Shown here: piece by piece, positions 1-8,357 of the stretch
How positions within the stretch are numbered: the first letter of the stretch is position 1
How the letters are laid out: each line of letters starts with the position of its first letter
Translations under genes and position numbers: made by a program
The notes under the pieces: generated by a model
Databases searched by the model: none
Seen by the model: the letters and a program-made list of their open reading frames with translations, nothing else
Told to the model about the DNA's origin: nothing
Source of the DNA: Gammaproteobacteria bacterium
GTDB lineage: Bacteria > Pseudomonadota > Gammaproteobacteria > Steroidobacterales > Steroidobacteraceae
Reading direction: 5' to 3'
Assembly (NCBI GenBank): GCA_025357835.1
Contig: JANYLM010000082.1
Location: forward strand, 1 to 58,746
DNA: 58,746 nucleotides

Positions 1-307
1 GTTTCGCCTTAAGTTCGCGCCTGAGTTGCTCCAGCTCGTCCATCAGCTCGAGCGCCAGCGCAACACCGGGTAGATTGAGTTCCAGATCTCTTTCGAGGCG
101 CAGCGCGAGGCGGGTGCGGCGCAAGGCCGTGCCGCTAAAATGCCACTCGGTGGTGTTGATTTCGACCACATTGAGCACCCCTTCTTCGACGAATTCCACG
201 ATGTGCCGCTCGTCGATCGCACACATGCGGCTCAAATCGGCGACGGTGAGCAGCGCAGCTTCCTCGAATATGGCACCGGTGAACATCTGATCTTGCGGTG
301 AAGTCAT
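1..307 (-). CDS. cbpM: Chaperone modulator CbpM, partial at the left edge
   Basis: The frame opens with ATG at 305-307, two bases after the cbpA stop, and runs off the left edge, so about 102 residues are visible. They begin MTSPQDQMFTGAIFEE and contain a MerR-like helical segment (LTVADLSRMCAIDERHIVEFVEEG) and a leucine-rich helix near the edge. This matches CbpM, a small protein that binds the J domain of CbpA and inhibits both its co-chaperone and DNA-binding activities. The tight spacing with cbpA is the usual cbpA-cbpM operon. The C-terminus lies outside the window. Confidence 0.85.
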   Translation of the reverse strand, partial: MTSPQDQMFTGAIFEEAALLTVADLSRMCAIDERHIVEFVEEGVLNVVEINTTEWHFSGTALRRTRLALRLERDLELNLPGVALALELMDELEQLRRELKAK

Positions 308-309
308 AA

Positions 310-1251
310 TTACACTCCCAAATTCGCGCGGGGATTGAAGGGTAGCGCGGCGGCCATGGCCGCGTAGGCGGCTTTGGCCTTATCGTCGGTGGCGGCCGGC
401 AGCGCAATTTGCAGAACGACGTAAAAGTCGCCGGGCGGGCTGGCGGGTACGCCCCGGCCCTTCAGACGCAATTTACTGCCGGCGTGCGCGGCCGCGGGAA
501 TCTTCAAGTCCACGTTCCCTGTCGGGGTCGGTGTTTTTACCGTCGCGCCCAGCGCTGCTTCCCAAGGAGCTATCGGTAGGTCGAGATACAAATCCCTGCC
601 ATCGATTCTGTACAGGGGATGCGGCTGGAATTCGACTTCGATGAATAAATCGCCGGGCGTTCCCTCGCCAGGAGGACGAGCGCCCTGGCCCGCCAATCGA
701 ATGTGCTGACCGCCGAGGATGCCCTTGGGTACTTGCACATTGAGCACCCGCTCTTTCGTTGCCACCCTGCCGCCGGAATCAATCTCCGGCACCCGCAAGG
801 TGATCTGCCGAGCGCCGCCGAGCAGTGTGGCATCCAGATCGAGCAGCACTTTGGCATGATGGTCTTCGCCGCGTCCCGGGTGGAAAGCGCTGCGGCGGTT
901 GCCCGATCCTGCCCGCGCATGTGCGCCGAACAGTGACTCGAAGAAGTCGCTAAAGTTCGAATCGTGGGCGCCCGCACCGCTGAACTCAAAGCCGGCGTCC
1001 CAATCCGGCGGCGGTCGAAACTCTTCGCCGGCGGGATGTCCCTGCCCTAATTGATCGTAGGCGGCGCGCTTCTCGGGGCTTTTGAGTACTTCGTAGGCCT
1101 CGCCCACTTCCTTGAAGCGCGCTTCGGCGTCCGTTTCCTTGCTGACATCTGGGTGATACTTGCGGGCCAGCTTGCGGTAGGCTTGCTTGATCTGAGCCTC
1201 GGTGGCATCGCGCGCCACCCCCATGACCTTGTAGTAGTCCTTGAACTGCAT
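310..1251 (-). CDS. cbpA: DnaJ-like co-chaperone CbpA (curved-DNA-binding protein)
   Basis: A 313-residue DnaJ-type protein. Residues 1-70 are a J domain (MQFKDYYKVMGV..., with the HPD signature in KYHPDVS) that would stimulate the ATPase of DnaK. A Gly/Phe-containing linker follows (FEFSGAGAHDSNFSDFF), then two beta-rich substrate-binding domains. There is no cysteine-rich zinc domain, which separates CbpA from DnaJ. I use the ATG at 1251 because the J domain begins there; a GTG at 1269 would add six residues. cbpM follows at once. CbpA also binds curved DNA in E. coli; that role is known of the family, not seen here. Confidence 0.93.
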   Translation of the reverse strand: MQFKDYYKVMGVARDATEAQIKQAYRKLARKYHPDVSKETDAEARFKEVGEAYEVLKSPEKRAAYDQLGQGHPAGEEFRPPPDWDAGFEFSGAGAHDSNFSDFFESLFGAHARAGSGNRRSAFHPGRGEDHHAKVLLDLDATLLGGARQITLRVPEIDSGGRVATKERVLNVQVPKGILGGQHIRLAGQGARPPGEGTPGDLFIEVEFQPHPLYRIDGRDLYLDLPIAPWEAALGATVKTPTPTGNVDLKIPAAAHAGSKLRLKGRGVPASPPGDFYVVLQIALPAATDDKAKAAYAAMAAALPFNPRANLGV

Positions 1252-1367
1252 TCGTACCTGCCAATGCACAGCAATCGCGGTGTGTCGCCAAGGATACTAT
1301 GCGTTAGGCACAACTGATCAATAATCCAGTGTAGGCAATTTCCTACTTTACGGCCGACGCGCCAGGG

Positions 1368-2753
1368 TTACAGTTGATAGGCCACTGTCAGGAGCAAGCC
1401 TTCAGCGATATCGCGCCACAATCCGGGCGCGCGGTTGTCGAAGGGCTGCGCCTCGGGAATCAAGGCTTGAATCCACTCCGCCAGCCAGACGATTTCGCTT
1501 GCCCCGTAGAAGACCACGGCGCATTCATAGTTGAGCAGAAGGCTGCGCGAATCGAGATTGACCGATCCGCAAATAGCGAGAGACTCGTCGAAGACCACGG
1601 CCTTGGCGTGGATCATGTAGGGCAGTAGGTGTATGCCAGCGCCGGCATTGCCGAGGGCGCGCAAAGCCCGATTGCGCGCGAAATCCGCCAAGCGATGATT
1701 CGAGATGCCGGGAATGCACAAGTCGATCTTCACGCCGCGCCGCGCCGCCAAGCGCAGCGCCGTTTCCAGTGCGGCGTCGGGGACGAAGTAGGGGGTCACG
1801 GCGAGGATGCGCTCACGGGCGTGGAAGCAGGCGTCGATCAATAGTGCCTGCACGGTGTCTTCGGCCTGGTCCGGACCGCTGGGCAGAAACTGGGCTCGGC
1901 CGCCGCTAGGCGGCGGTTCGGAAGTCGCACCAGCCTGTATAGCGGCGGCTTTTGTAGCTATGGGCGCGGGCCTGCCGCCAGCGGCGACCCAATCGGCCTC
2001 GAATTGCGACGCGGCGGCCGCGGCCACCGGCCCCAGCAAATCAAAGCTCAAATCGCGCCACGGCTTAGCACCTTCGAGGCCGGTGAAATATTCCGCGGCG
2101 ATGTTTCTGCCACCCGCCCACAGGCGTGCGCCGTCGGCGATGGCCAATTTGCGGTGATTGCGCAAATTTCTCGGGCCCTGAGTCTTGCGGGCGAACAAGG
2201 GACTGAAAATCGCCGTCTCAATGCCGGCGCCGCCCAATTGTTTGAAGCAGCGCCGCGGCAACTGCAGTGCACCGACGCCGTCTATGAGCAATCTCACCTG
2301 CACCCCGGACCGCGCACGCTCCATCATGATCTGCATCGCCTCCCGACCAAATGCGTCGTTGCCGAGAATGTAGGTGCAGATATCCAGCCGCCGGGTCGCA
2401 CCTGCCATGGTGGCGAATAGGGCACCGGCGGAATCATCGCCATCGCGATGCAAACGAACCGAAGCGGGAGCGCACGGCGCCAGCCCGAAACTCTCGATCA
2501 GATCTTCCGCCCAATGCACGCAGTGCGAGCCGATTCCGCTCCACGGAAGTACCTTGCGCGGCAGCTTGCGGCGGCCGAACAGGAGATAGGTAGGTAAGGC
2601 CAGATAGGGCACCGCAATCATTCCCAGAACCCACGCGATGGCGATGGATGGCGGGCGACGCTCGCGTTCCACGCGCGTGGTCAAAACATAGGTGAGCACA
2701 CTGATCACGATGACCAGCGAATGCAGCGTGATTCGAGGAAACCAGGCGTTCAC
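1368..2753 (-). CDS. cls: Cardiolipin synthase (phospholipase D family)
   Basis: A 461-residue membrane-bound phospholipase D superfamily enzyme that joins phosphatidyl groups into cardiolipin. Two N-terminal membrane segments (residues about 8-25 and 37-60) are followed by two PLD domains, each with an HxKxxxxD motif: H200-K202-D207 (NHRKLAIAD) and H382-K384-D389 (HAKAVVFD), followed by GSVNLDSRS. The start is GTG at 2753, ten bases after the nnr stop, so it is probably the last gene of a three-gene unit with nnr and the MDR oxidoreductase. The assignment between ClsA- and ClsC-type enzymes is not certain. Confidence 0.9.
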   Translation of the reverse strand: MNAWFPRITLHSLVIVISVLTYVLTTRVERERRPPSIAIAWVLGMIAVPYLALPTYLLFGRRKLPRKVLPWSGIGSHCVHWAEDLIESFGLAPCAPASVRLHRDGDDSAGALFATMAGATRRLDICTYILGNDAFGREAMQIMMERARSGVQVRLLIDGVGALQLPRRCFKQLGGAGIETAIFSPLFARKTQGPRNLRNHRKLAIADGARLWAGGRNIAAEYFTGLEGAKPWRDLSFDLLGPVAAAAASQFEADWVAAGGRPAPIATKAAAIQAGATSEPPPSGGRAQFLPSGPDQAEDTVQALLIDACFHARERILAVTPYFVPDAALETALRLAARRGVKIDLCIPGISNHRLADFARNRALRALGNAGAGIHLLPYMIHAKAVVFDESLAICGSVNLDSRSLLLNYECAVVFYGASEIVWLAEWIQALIPEAQPFDNRAPGLWRDIAEGLLLTVAYQL

Positions 2754-2763
2754 CGGTACGTAC

Positions 2764-4236
2764 TCACCCGCGCTCTAGCTGCCGCAGTACGGTGGGCACA
2801 AGATCCGGCAGGTCTTCCGCTATCAGACCGGGGCCGAAGCATGCGGCCGCCGCGCCATGCACCCAGACACCGGCCGCGGCCGCCGCGAAGGCATCCATGC
2901 CCTGTGCGAGTAGACCCAGAATCAATCCGCCGAGTACATCGCCGGAACCGGCGGTGGCCAGGGTTGCGGGGGCATTGCTATTGATGACTGCGCGGCCGTC
3001 GGGGGCGGCAACGACCGTGTCCGCACCCTTCAGCACGATGACCGCGCCGCTGCGCCGCGCGGCCGCGCGAGCACGGCTGAGCTTGTCGCCCGGGACGTCG
3101 AATACCCGCGCGAACTCGCCCTCGTGCGGCGTCATGACAACGGGGCCGCGTATGGCTCGCTGCAGGTCAGCCGTTCTGGAGGCGAAGACGCTGATGGCAT
3201 CCGCATCCAGCAGTACTGGCCGAGCCGTATTCAAGAACTCGAGCGCGGTGTTGCGGGTGGAGTCATTGACTCCCGCGCCGGGTCCGATAAGGAATGCCGT
3301 GAAGCGCGAGTCCGATAGCAGGCGTGCCAGATCGCCGTCCCGCGCCAGCGGCTGCACCATGATGCTGGTGAGCGTCGCGGCGTACAGCGTGAAGGCCGCT
3401 TCCGGTACCGCGATGGTCGTGAGACCCGCACCGATGCGCGCAGCGGCGCGTGCCGCCATTCGTGCCGCGCCCGTCATGGGATAGCCACCGCAGAGCAGCG
3501 CGTGACCCCGCGAGTACTTGTTTCCCGAAGACTTCGCTTGCGGCAATTGCGCCCGCCACAGCACTGGATCGTTCTCCCAGGCGTCGACGGACAGCGATTC
3601 GAGCGCGGAGGCGGGAATGCCGATATCCACGACCACGATGTCTCCGCACAGTTCTCGGCCAGGCAATAATACATGGCCGGGTTTCTTGCGCGCGAACGTG
3701 ACGGTGCAAACCGCCGGCGCCGCGCCCAGGCTCTCGCCCGTGTCGCCCATCACTCCGCTCGGTACATCGACCGCGACCAGTGGTAAGCCGAGTTGCGCAA
3801 CTGCGGCCAGCGTGGCGACGATTAGCGGATCCAAGCGGCGGCTCAAGCCGGAGCCGAATAGGGCATCGACGACCAGCGCTGCGCCCTCGAGCACGGTAGG
3901 GGTGACGTTTTCGATGCCGCCCTGCCAGCGCATGGCGTAGGTTCGGGCCTCGCCCCTGAGTTCTTCCTTAGATCCCAGCAAGGCGATGCGCACCGGCCAG
4001 CCGGATTGAGCGAGGGCCATTCCTGCGACGAAGCCGTCGCCGCCGTTATTTCCAGGGCCGCACAGGATGGTGACGGGCCGCGGCGACCAACGGCGGGTAA
4101 TCTCTTGCGCGACGGCGTGCCCGGCATTTTGCATCAGCAGGCATGCCGGCGTGCCTGCGGCTACCGCCGCACGGTCGGCCTCGGTCATTTGCGCGACGCT
4201 GAGCAAGGCGTTTTGAATTGGGCGTGCGTCGCCCAT
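2764..4236 (-). CDS. nnr: Bifunctional NAD(P)H-hydrate epimerase / ADP-dependent dehydratase
   Basis: A 490-residue two-domain repair enzyme for damaged NAD(P)H. The N-terminal YjeF_N domain (residues about 10-215; GPGNNGGDGFVAG) interconverts R and S hydrates. The C-terminal ribokinase-like domain (about 225-490) dehydrates the S form using ADP; it has PHEGEFARVF and LATAGSGDVLGGL, containing the catalytic Asp. I chose the ATG at 4236 because it overlaps the TGA of the upstream oxidoreductase by one base, which implies translational coupling; an 11-residue longer frame from 4269 would run into that gene. Confidence 0.93.
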   Translation of the reverse strand: MGDARPIQNALLSVAQMTEADRAAVAAGTPACLLMQNAGHAVAQEITRRWSPRPVTILCGPGNNGGDGFVAGMALAQSGWPVRIALLGSKEELRGEARTYAMRWQGGIENVTPTVLEGAALVVDALFGSGLSRRLDPLIVATLAAVAQLGLPLVAVDVPSGVMGDTGESLGAAPAVCTVTFARKKPGHVLLPGRELCGDIVVVDIGIPASALESLSVDAWENDPVLWRAQLPQAKSSGNKYSRGHALLCGGYPMTGAARMAARAAARIGAGLTTIAVPEAAFTLYAATLTSIMVQPLARDGDLARLLSDSRFTAFLIGPGAGVNDSTRNTALEFLNTARPVLLDADAISVFASRTADLQRAIRGPVVMTPHEGEFARVFDVPGDKLSRARAAARRSGAVIVLKGADTVVAAPDGRAVINSNAPATLATAGSGDVLGGLILGLLAQGMDAFAAAAAGVWVHGAAAACFGPGLIAEDLPDLVPTVLRQLERG

Positions 4237-5282
4237 CAAGCCGTGGCTCCTTGCGGCGCATCGAGGCACACCAGGAGCTTGCCGAAATTACGGCCTTCCA
4301 ATAGTCCGAGGAAGGCTTGCGGCGCATTTTCTAGTCCATGCACGACATCTTCGCGGTACTTGATGCGACCCTCACGCAGCCACGCCTGCATCGATGCAAA
4401 GAATTCTCCGAATCGATCGCCATAGTCATCGTAAATGATGAAGCCGCGCAGGGTGATTCGCTTGACGAGAATAGATCGCATCAAGGTCGGTGCCCAATCG
4501 GCTTCGGCCGGCTTGGCGTCGGCGCCGTAATGAGCAATGAGACCGCACACCGGAATTCGCGCATGTGCATTCAGCAGCGGCACCACAGCGCGGAATATCT
4601 TGCCGCCGACATTTTCGAAATACACGTCGATGCCTCGGGGGCAGGCAGCCGCCAGAAGCTCCTGCAGGGCCGGCGAGCGATGATCAACGCAGGCATCGAA
4701 CCCTAATTCGTTGACGGCCCAGCGGCATTTTTCGGCGCCGCCGGCGACACCCACTACGCGGCAGCCCTTCAATTTGGCGATTTGCCCCACGATCGAGCCC
4801 ACCGCTCCGGTCGCCGCGGCGACGACCACGGTTTCTCCCGGCACGGGCTTACCTATGTCGAGTAATCCCATGTAGGCCGTGAACCCCGTCATGCCTAGAA
4901 CGCCCAGAGCCCAGGAGAGGCGTGGCAAGCCGGCGGGCAATGCGCTAAGGCCGCGACCGTCGGAAATCGCGTACTCTTGCCAGCCGCTCTGCGCCAGGAC
5001 CAGATCGCCGGCCCTAAAGGCAGGGTTCAGCGAAGCTTCGACGCGCGAAACCGTTTGTCCCGTCATGACGCCGCCCACTGCTACCGGCGGCGCATAGGAG
5101 GCAGTATCGTTCATTCGGCCGCGCATATAGGGGTCCAGCGACAGCCACAGCGAGCGCAGCAACACTTCGCCTGGCGACAGATCCGGGATCTGCTCTTGTT
5201 CCAGGCGAAATGATGCCGGGGTTGCCGAGGCCTGCGGGCGTTCCGCCAGTACGATGCGGCGGTTCACCGCTGCTTTATTCAA
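4236..5282 (-). CDS. NADP-dependent oxidoreductase of the MDR family (CurA-like)
   Basis: A 348-residue zinc-free medium-chain reductase, of the leukotriene-B4 dehydrogenase/CurA/YncB group that reduces alpha,beta-unsaturated carbonyls with NADPH. The Rossmann motif AATGAVGSIVGQIAKLKG lies near residues 153-171. The family N-terminus is present (LAERPQ, then DPYMRGRMND). The start is TTG at 5282 with GGAG eight bases upstream. Its stop overlaps the start of nnr, so a reductase and an NAD(P)H repair enzyme are made together. The physiological substrate cannot be told from sequence. Confidence 0.87.
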   Translation of the reverse strand: MNKAAVNRRIVLAERPQASATPASFRLEQEQIPDLSPGEVLLRSLWLSLDPYMRGRMNDTASYAPPVAVGGVMTGQTVSRVEASLNPAFRAGDLVLAQSGWQEYAISDGRGLSALPAGLPRLSWALGVLGMTGFTAYMGLLDIGKPVPGETVVVAAATGAVGSIVGQIAKLKGCRVVGVAGGAEKCRWAVNELGFDACVDHRSPALQELLAAACPRGIDVYFENVGGKIFRAVVPLLNAHARIPVCGLIAHYGADAKPAEADWAPTLMRSILVKRITLRGFIIYDDYGDRFGEFFASMQAWLREGRIKYREDVVHGLENAPQAFLGLLEGRNFGKLLVCLDAPQGATA

Positions 5283-5301
5283 GTTTGCCGCTCCTTAAGT
5301 C

Positions 5302-5997
5302 TCAGCCCAAAGTACCGGCTATGGCACCGACAAGAGCGGTTATCGCCATAGCGAGCGCGCTCCAAAACGCCACGCGCAGCGCGCCCGTGCGCATATCGGC
5401 GCCCCCAACCTTGGCCGACCAGCCGCCGAGGAGCAGCAGGCAGAGGAGCGAGACGACCACGATGGAAACCATCCGCAAGGGCTGCGGCGCCAGTGCCGCC
5501 ACAAACAGGGGAAGAACGGCGCCGGCGGCAAAACTGGCGGCGGATGCCAGCGCGGCCTGCAAAGGGCGCGCTCGGGAGCCGGCGGATAATCCCAATTCAT
5601 CGCGGGCATGCGAACCTAGGGCATCGTGCTCCATGAGCTGTGCGGCAACTTGCGCGGCCAGTTTGGCATCGAGCCCACGGCGCACGTAAATCTCAGTCAA
5701 TTCACGGCGCTCACCCGCGTAGTCGAGCTCGAGTTCGACACGTTCCTGTGCCAGGGCAGCAGCCTCGGTGTCCGCTTGCGAATGCACGGAAACGTATTCC
5801 CCGGTGGCCATCGACATGGCTCCCGCGACCAGCGCGGCCGTTCCGGTGAGCAAGATGGTGCTCTGTGAGGCGTGTGCGGCGGCAACGCCCAGAATCAAAC
5901 TGGAGGTCGACACGATGCCGTCATTCGCGCCCAAGACACTGGCCCGTAGCCATCCGACCCCGCCCAAGCTGTGGCGTTCATGACTGCGTGGACGCAT
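5302..5997 (-). CDS. VIT family membrane protein (Fe/Mn transporter-like)
   Basis: A 231-residue member of the VIT1/CCC1 family, which exports or sequesters Fe2+ or Mn2+. The N-terminal family block is clear (GANDGIVSTSSLILGV near residues 23-38, then MSMATGEYVSVHSQ). A charged amphipathic region (residues about 80-150) between two groups of membrane helices is where plant homologues bind metal; three C-terminal helices follow. ATG at 5997 is preceded by AGAGG. It stands between the oxidoreductase unit and a small PLDc_N protein. Metal specificity is unknown. Confidence 0.87.
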   Translation of the reverse strand: MRPRSHERHSLGGVGWLRASVLGANDGIVSTSSLILGVAAAHASQSTILLTGTAALVAGAMSMATGEYVSVHSQADTEAAALAQERVELELDYAGERRELTEIYVRRGLDAKLAAQVAAQLMEHDALGSHARDELGLSAGSRARPLQAALASAASFAAGAVLPLFVAALAPQPLRMVSIVVVSLLCLLLLGGWSAKVGGADMRTGALRVAFWSALAMAITALVGAIAGTLG

Positions 5998-6048
5998 GAT
6001 TAACCTCTATGTTATGAGCGGATCGACCGTATCGTCGCTGCGTCGGCG

Positions 6049-6231
6049 CTAGGCCCTGCCGGTCTTCGGTCCCAGGAAGTACCAAAGTATAAATCCGAGC
6101 ACGGGCAGGACGATTACCAGGACCGTCCAGAGAACCTTCTTTCCCGTATCCGCGCTGCTTTGAAAGATATTGACGATGGCCCAGACATCGGCAATCAGGA
6201 CAATAAGACCGAACAGACCTTGGTACTGCAT
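6049..6231 (-). CDS. Small PLDc_N-type membrane protein
   Basis: A 60-residue protein with two hydrophobic helices (residues about 5-23 and 32-53) ending in LGFILWYFLGPKTGRA. This is the phospholipase-D N-terminal anchor domain (PLDc_N) found alone as a small membrane protein in many bacteria. It has no catalytic HKD motif, so no enzymatic role is proposed. It lies 51 bases before the VIT-family gene on the same strand and could share its transcript. Confidence 0.75.
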   Translation of the reverse strand: MQYQGLFGLIVLIADVWAIVNIFQSSADTGKKVLWTVLVIVLPVLGFILWYFLGPKTGRA

Positions 6232-6429
6232 TTCCTAATCCTCGCTGTTATTGTGGAGGCGCTACGCTACACCCTTGTAAGCCCGTCGCGAACGCAAATA
6301 GTGTGCTCTTCGCCGGGCGTCTGTGTCGATCTGGCATTTGCCCGCCGCCTCTGGCCAGCTTAGCGTGGGCAGTAATCATTCACATGCCCAACTTGTCGTG
6401 CCGGCGATCAACGGCTGTACAGACAATCG

Positions 6430-6669
6430 GTGGCCGAATCTGCGGCGCACGATGGTGCCCTTGTTCGGTGCGATTTGGGGGTCGCCATGGGCGCGCAGCT
6501 CGCGCGCAGGCTCACGAGCCCATCATCCGCCTTCGATTTACCGATCACCGACATGAAGCGCATACCGAAGCACGCGATGTGGCCGCTCGCCGTGCGCGCC
6601 GCCGTCGTATACGAGCGTCTTCAGGGATATTATCGGTATCTAAACGGCGCGATTCAATTGTCGGTATAA
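6430..6669 (+). pseudogene. Remnant of the C-terminus of an FAD-dependent oxidoreductase
   Basis: The only content I find in the otherwise gene-free stretch 6232-6653. In one frame, residues about 17-65 (VAMGAQLARRL, then AFDLPITDMKRIPKHAMWPLAVRAAVVYERL) resemble the very C-terminal tail of DAO/DadA-type FAD oxidoreductases, where a GVAMG..LG.QLA segment is followed by a Pro-Ile-Pro-x-His tail. No FAD-binding GxGxxG region or other domain is present upstream. I read it as a gene scrap. This is from memory of the family, and a chance open frame cannot be excluded. Confidence 0.42.
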
Positions 6670-8252
6670 AACTGCCGCAGCCGGTGCAGGTCGACAATGA
6701 CGTCGTAGCGCCGGTCGATCGGCAGCTTAGAGCCCGAAGAAAAATCATAGCGAGAGTCGAGATTCGCGATCTCGGGATGCAAGTCGTGCATCGCGCGCAT
6801 AAACATCTCCTTCGGCACCCACTCGGAGTTCGATGACAGCGAACCGAATTCGTCATGATAGATGGTGCCGGTCGAAAGGTCCGCCGGTGTCGAAGCGATG
6901 GCAAAGATGCGCGGACGCGGGCCTTCCAGGTGGACGCGCTTTGCGCCGGCCATGATCAACTGCCATTCATTGCCCTGGGGCACCGCGATCAACGCATAGA
7001 CATGGTGTTGCGCGGTGAAGAAACCGATCGAAACGACTACGGCGGCCAAAACTCTCCGCCCTCCCGGGCCCCAGCTTTCAGTCAGCGCGCGGATCGACGC
7101 CACCAGGAAGCACAACAGCACCGCGGACATGGCCAGTATGGTGCGATAGGTTGCATACCGTTCCGAGGCGATCAAGCTGACGGCGCAGGCAAACACAGGC
7201 AAGCCCAACAGCGCCGTCAACCAAACGATGCCGCGCGACCGTCCGTAGCGGCGCCACTCAACACAGGTGCCCGCGATCAACAGCGCGCCGACCACGGCGG
7301 CGCAGCCGAAGTACAGCGCATGGTCGCGATGGTTGTTGTCATTCAACACAAACAGGCTGAGCGCATTCGGCATGGTCTCCTGCAGAAACCAAGCAGTCTT
7401 CTCCCCCCAGTGGTGCTCGAACGCAATCCGTCCAGATTTGGCGAAGACCCGCGTCGCATACAAAAGGGTCATCACGCAGTAGGCCAAGCCCAGCGTGCCG
7501 ACCACGAATCCCAGATGCATCCCGGCCCAGCGTGCGGTTTGGGCCAGGGTGCGGTGGCGCTGCGCGATCAGCGCGCCGGCCAGAGGTACCACATAGAACA
7601 AGGCGCTCGGCTGATAAATGAGCGCGCTGACCACCATGAGCCCGATGGCCACCGTCCACTGCACCACGGCTCGACCGCGACCGACGCTGGTGCCGATGCT
7701 CAGCGCGCCCTCGACAGTGAAGAAGGCGGCGAAGGCCAGGAGCGCGCTCGCCGCGTACGGCCAGCCGATAGCCCACGCCGCAATCACCTGCGCGGATGGG
7801 ATCAAGGAGAACCCCACCGCGAAACTCAGACTGCTGCCGAACGACCAGCCCAGGGCACGCAGGCCGCGAAAACTGACCAAGGCAATCGCGCCCAGCAACA
7901 GCGAGGATGTGAGGCGCAGCCATTGCAGATCTTGCACGGTGTCGGTCTGGCCATAGGTCGCTTGCAACAGCCAGCCGTAGATGGGTCGCGCATGCGATGC
8001 GCAAAATCTAATGACAGTGGCCGGCTCCTCATGTGCCTCGCGTAAATTCGAGTAGTCGTCGCGCAATCCGAAATCGTGGAAAGTCGCCGGCCAATAGGTA
8101 ACCAAGGGCACGAGAAACAGCGCTGCGGTGAGCAGCCAGGCGCGTAGGCCCAAAGCTGCACGGCGTTCAACCGCGACACCAGGGTGTGCTACGGGAACCG
8201 AGGTTGACGGCGCGATTGACGGTTCGGTTACGATGTTTTCGGGTGGCGACAT
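6654..8252 (-). CDS. Polytopic membrane protein, GT-C glycosyltransferase-like
   Basis: A 532-residue protein with a 35-residue soluble N-terminus, about ten or eleven membrane helices, and a soluble C-terminal tail of roughly 110 residues. The first external loop holds an acidic motif, RDDYS at residues 64-68, followed about 25 residues later by HARPIYGWLL. An acidic pair in loop 1 plus a downstream Arg-Pro is typical of GT-C enzymes such as GtrII-like glucosyltransferases, which use polyprenyl-phosphate sugars. I do not recognise a specific subfamily. It stands alone upstream of a diguanylate cyclase on the same strand. Confidence 0.5.
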   Translation of the reverse strand: MSPPENIVTEPSIAPSTSVPVAHPGVAVERRAALGLRAWLLTAALFLVPLVTYWPATFHDFGLRDDYSNLREAHEEPATVIRFCASHARPIYGWLLQATYGQTDTVQDLQWLRLTSSLLLGAIALVSFRGLRALGWSFGSSLSFAVGFSLIPSAQVIAAWAIGWPYAASALLAFAAFFTVEGALSIGTSVGRGRAVVQWTVAIGLMVVSALIYQPSALFYVVPLAGALIAQRHRTLAQTARWAGMHLGFVVGTLGLAYCVMTLLYATRVFAKSGRIAFEHHWGEKTAWFLQETMPNALSLFVLNDNNHRDHALYFGCAAVVGALLIAGTCVEWRRYGRSRGIVWLTALLGLPVFACAVSLIASERYATYRTILAMSAVLLCFLVASIRALTESWGPGGRRVLAAVVVSIGFFTAQHHVYALIAVPQGNEWQLIMAGAKRVHLEGPRPRIFAIASTPADLSTGTIYHDEFGSLSSNSEWVPKEMFMRAMHDLHPEIANLDSRYDFSSGSKLPIDRRYDVIVDLHRLRQFYTDN

Positions 8253-8357
8253 AGAATTGGCGGCATTTTAGCCATACCACGCGCCAAAAAGCCGTGCGGA
8301 AACCGCAAAAAATACGTTAAATATCTGTTAACTAGACGAATATCGACGGGCGGGCCC

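Noticed and set aside
1331-1346. GTAGG-N6-CCTAC repeat between cbpA and cls
   Set aside because: Only five-base arms and no T run; too weak to call a terminator or operator.
6855-8045. 396-residue open frame antisense to the GT-C-like gene
   Set aside because: Arg/Gln-rich composition typical of a shadow frame; the minus-strand frame has membrane helices and a sensible start.
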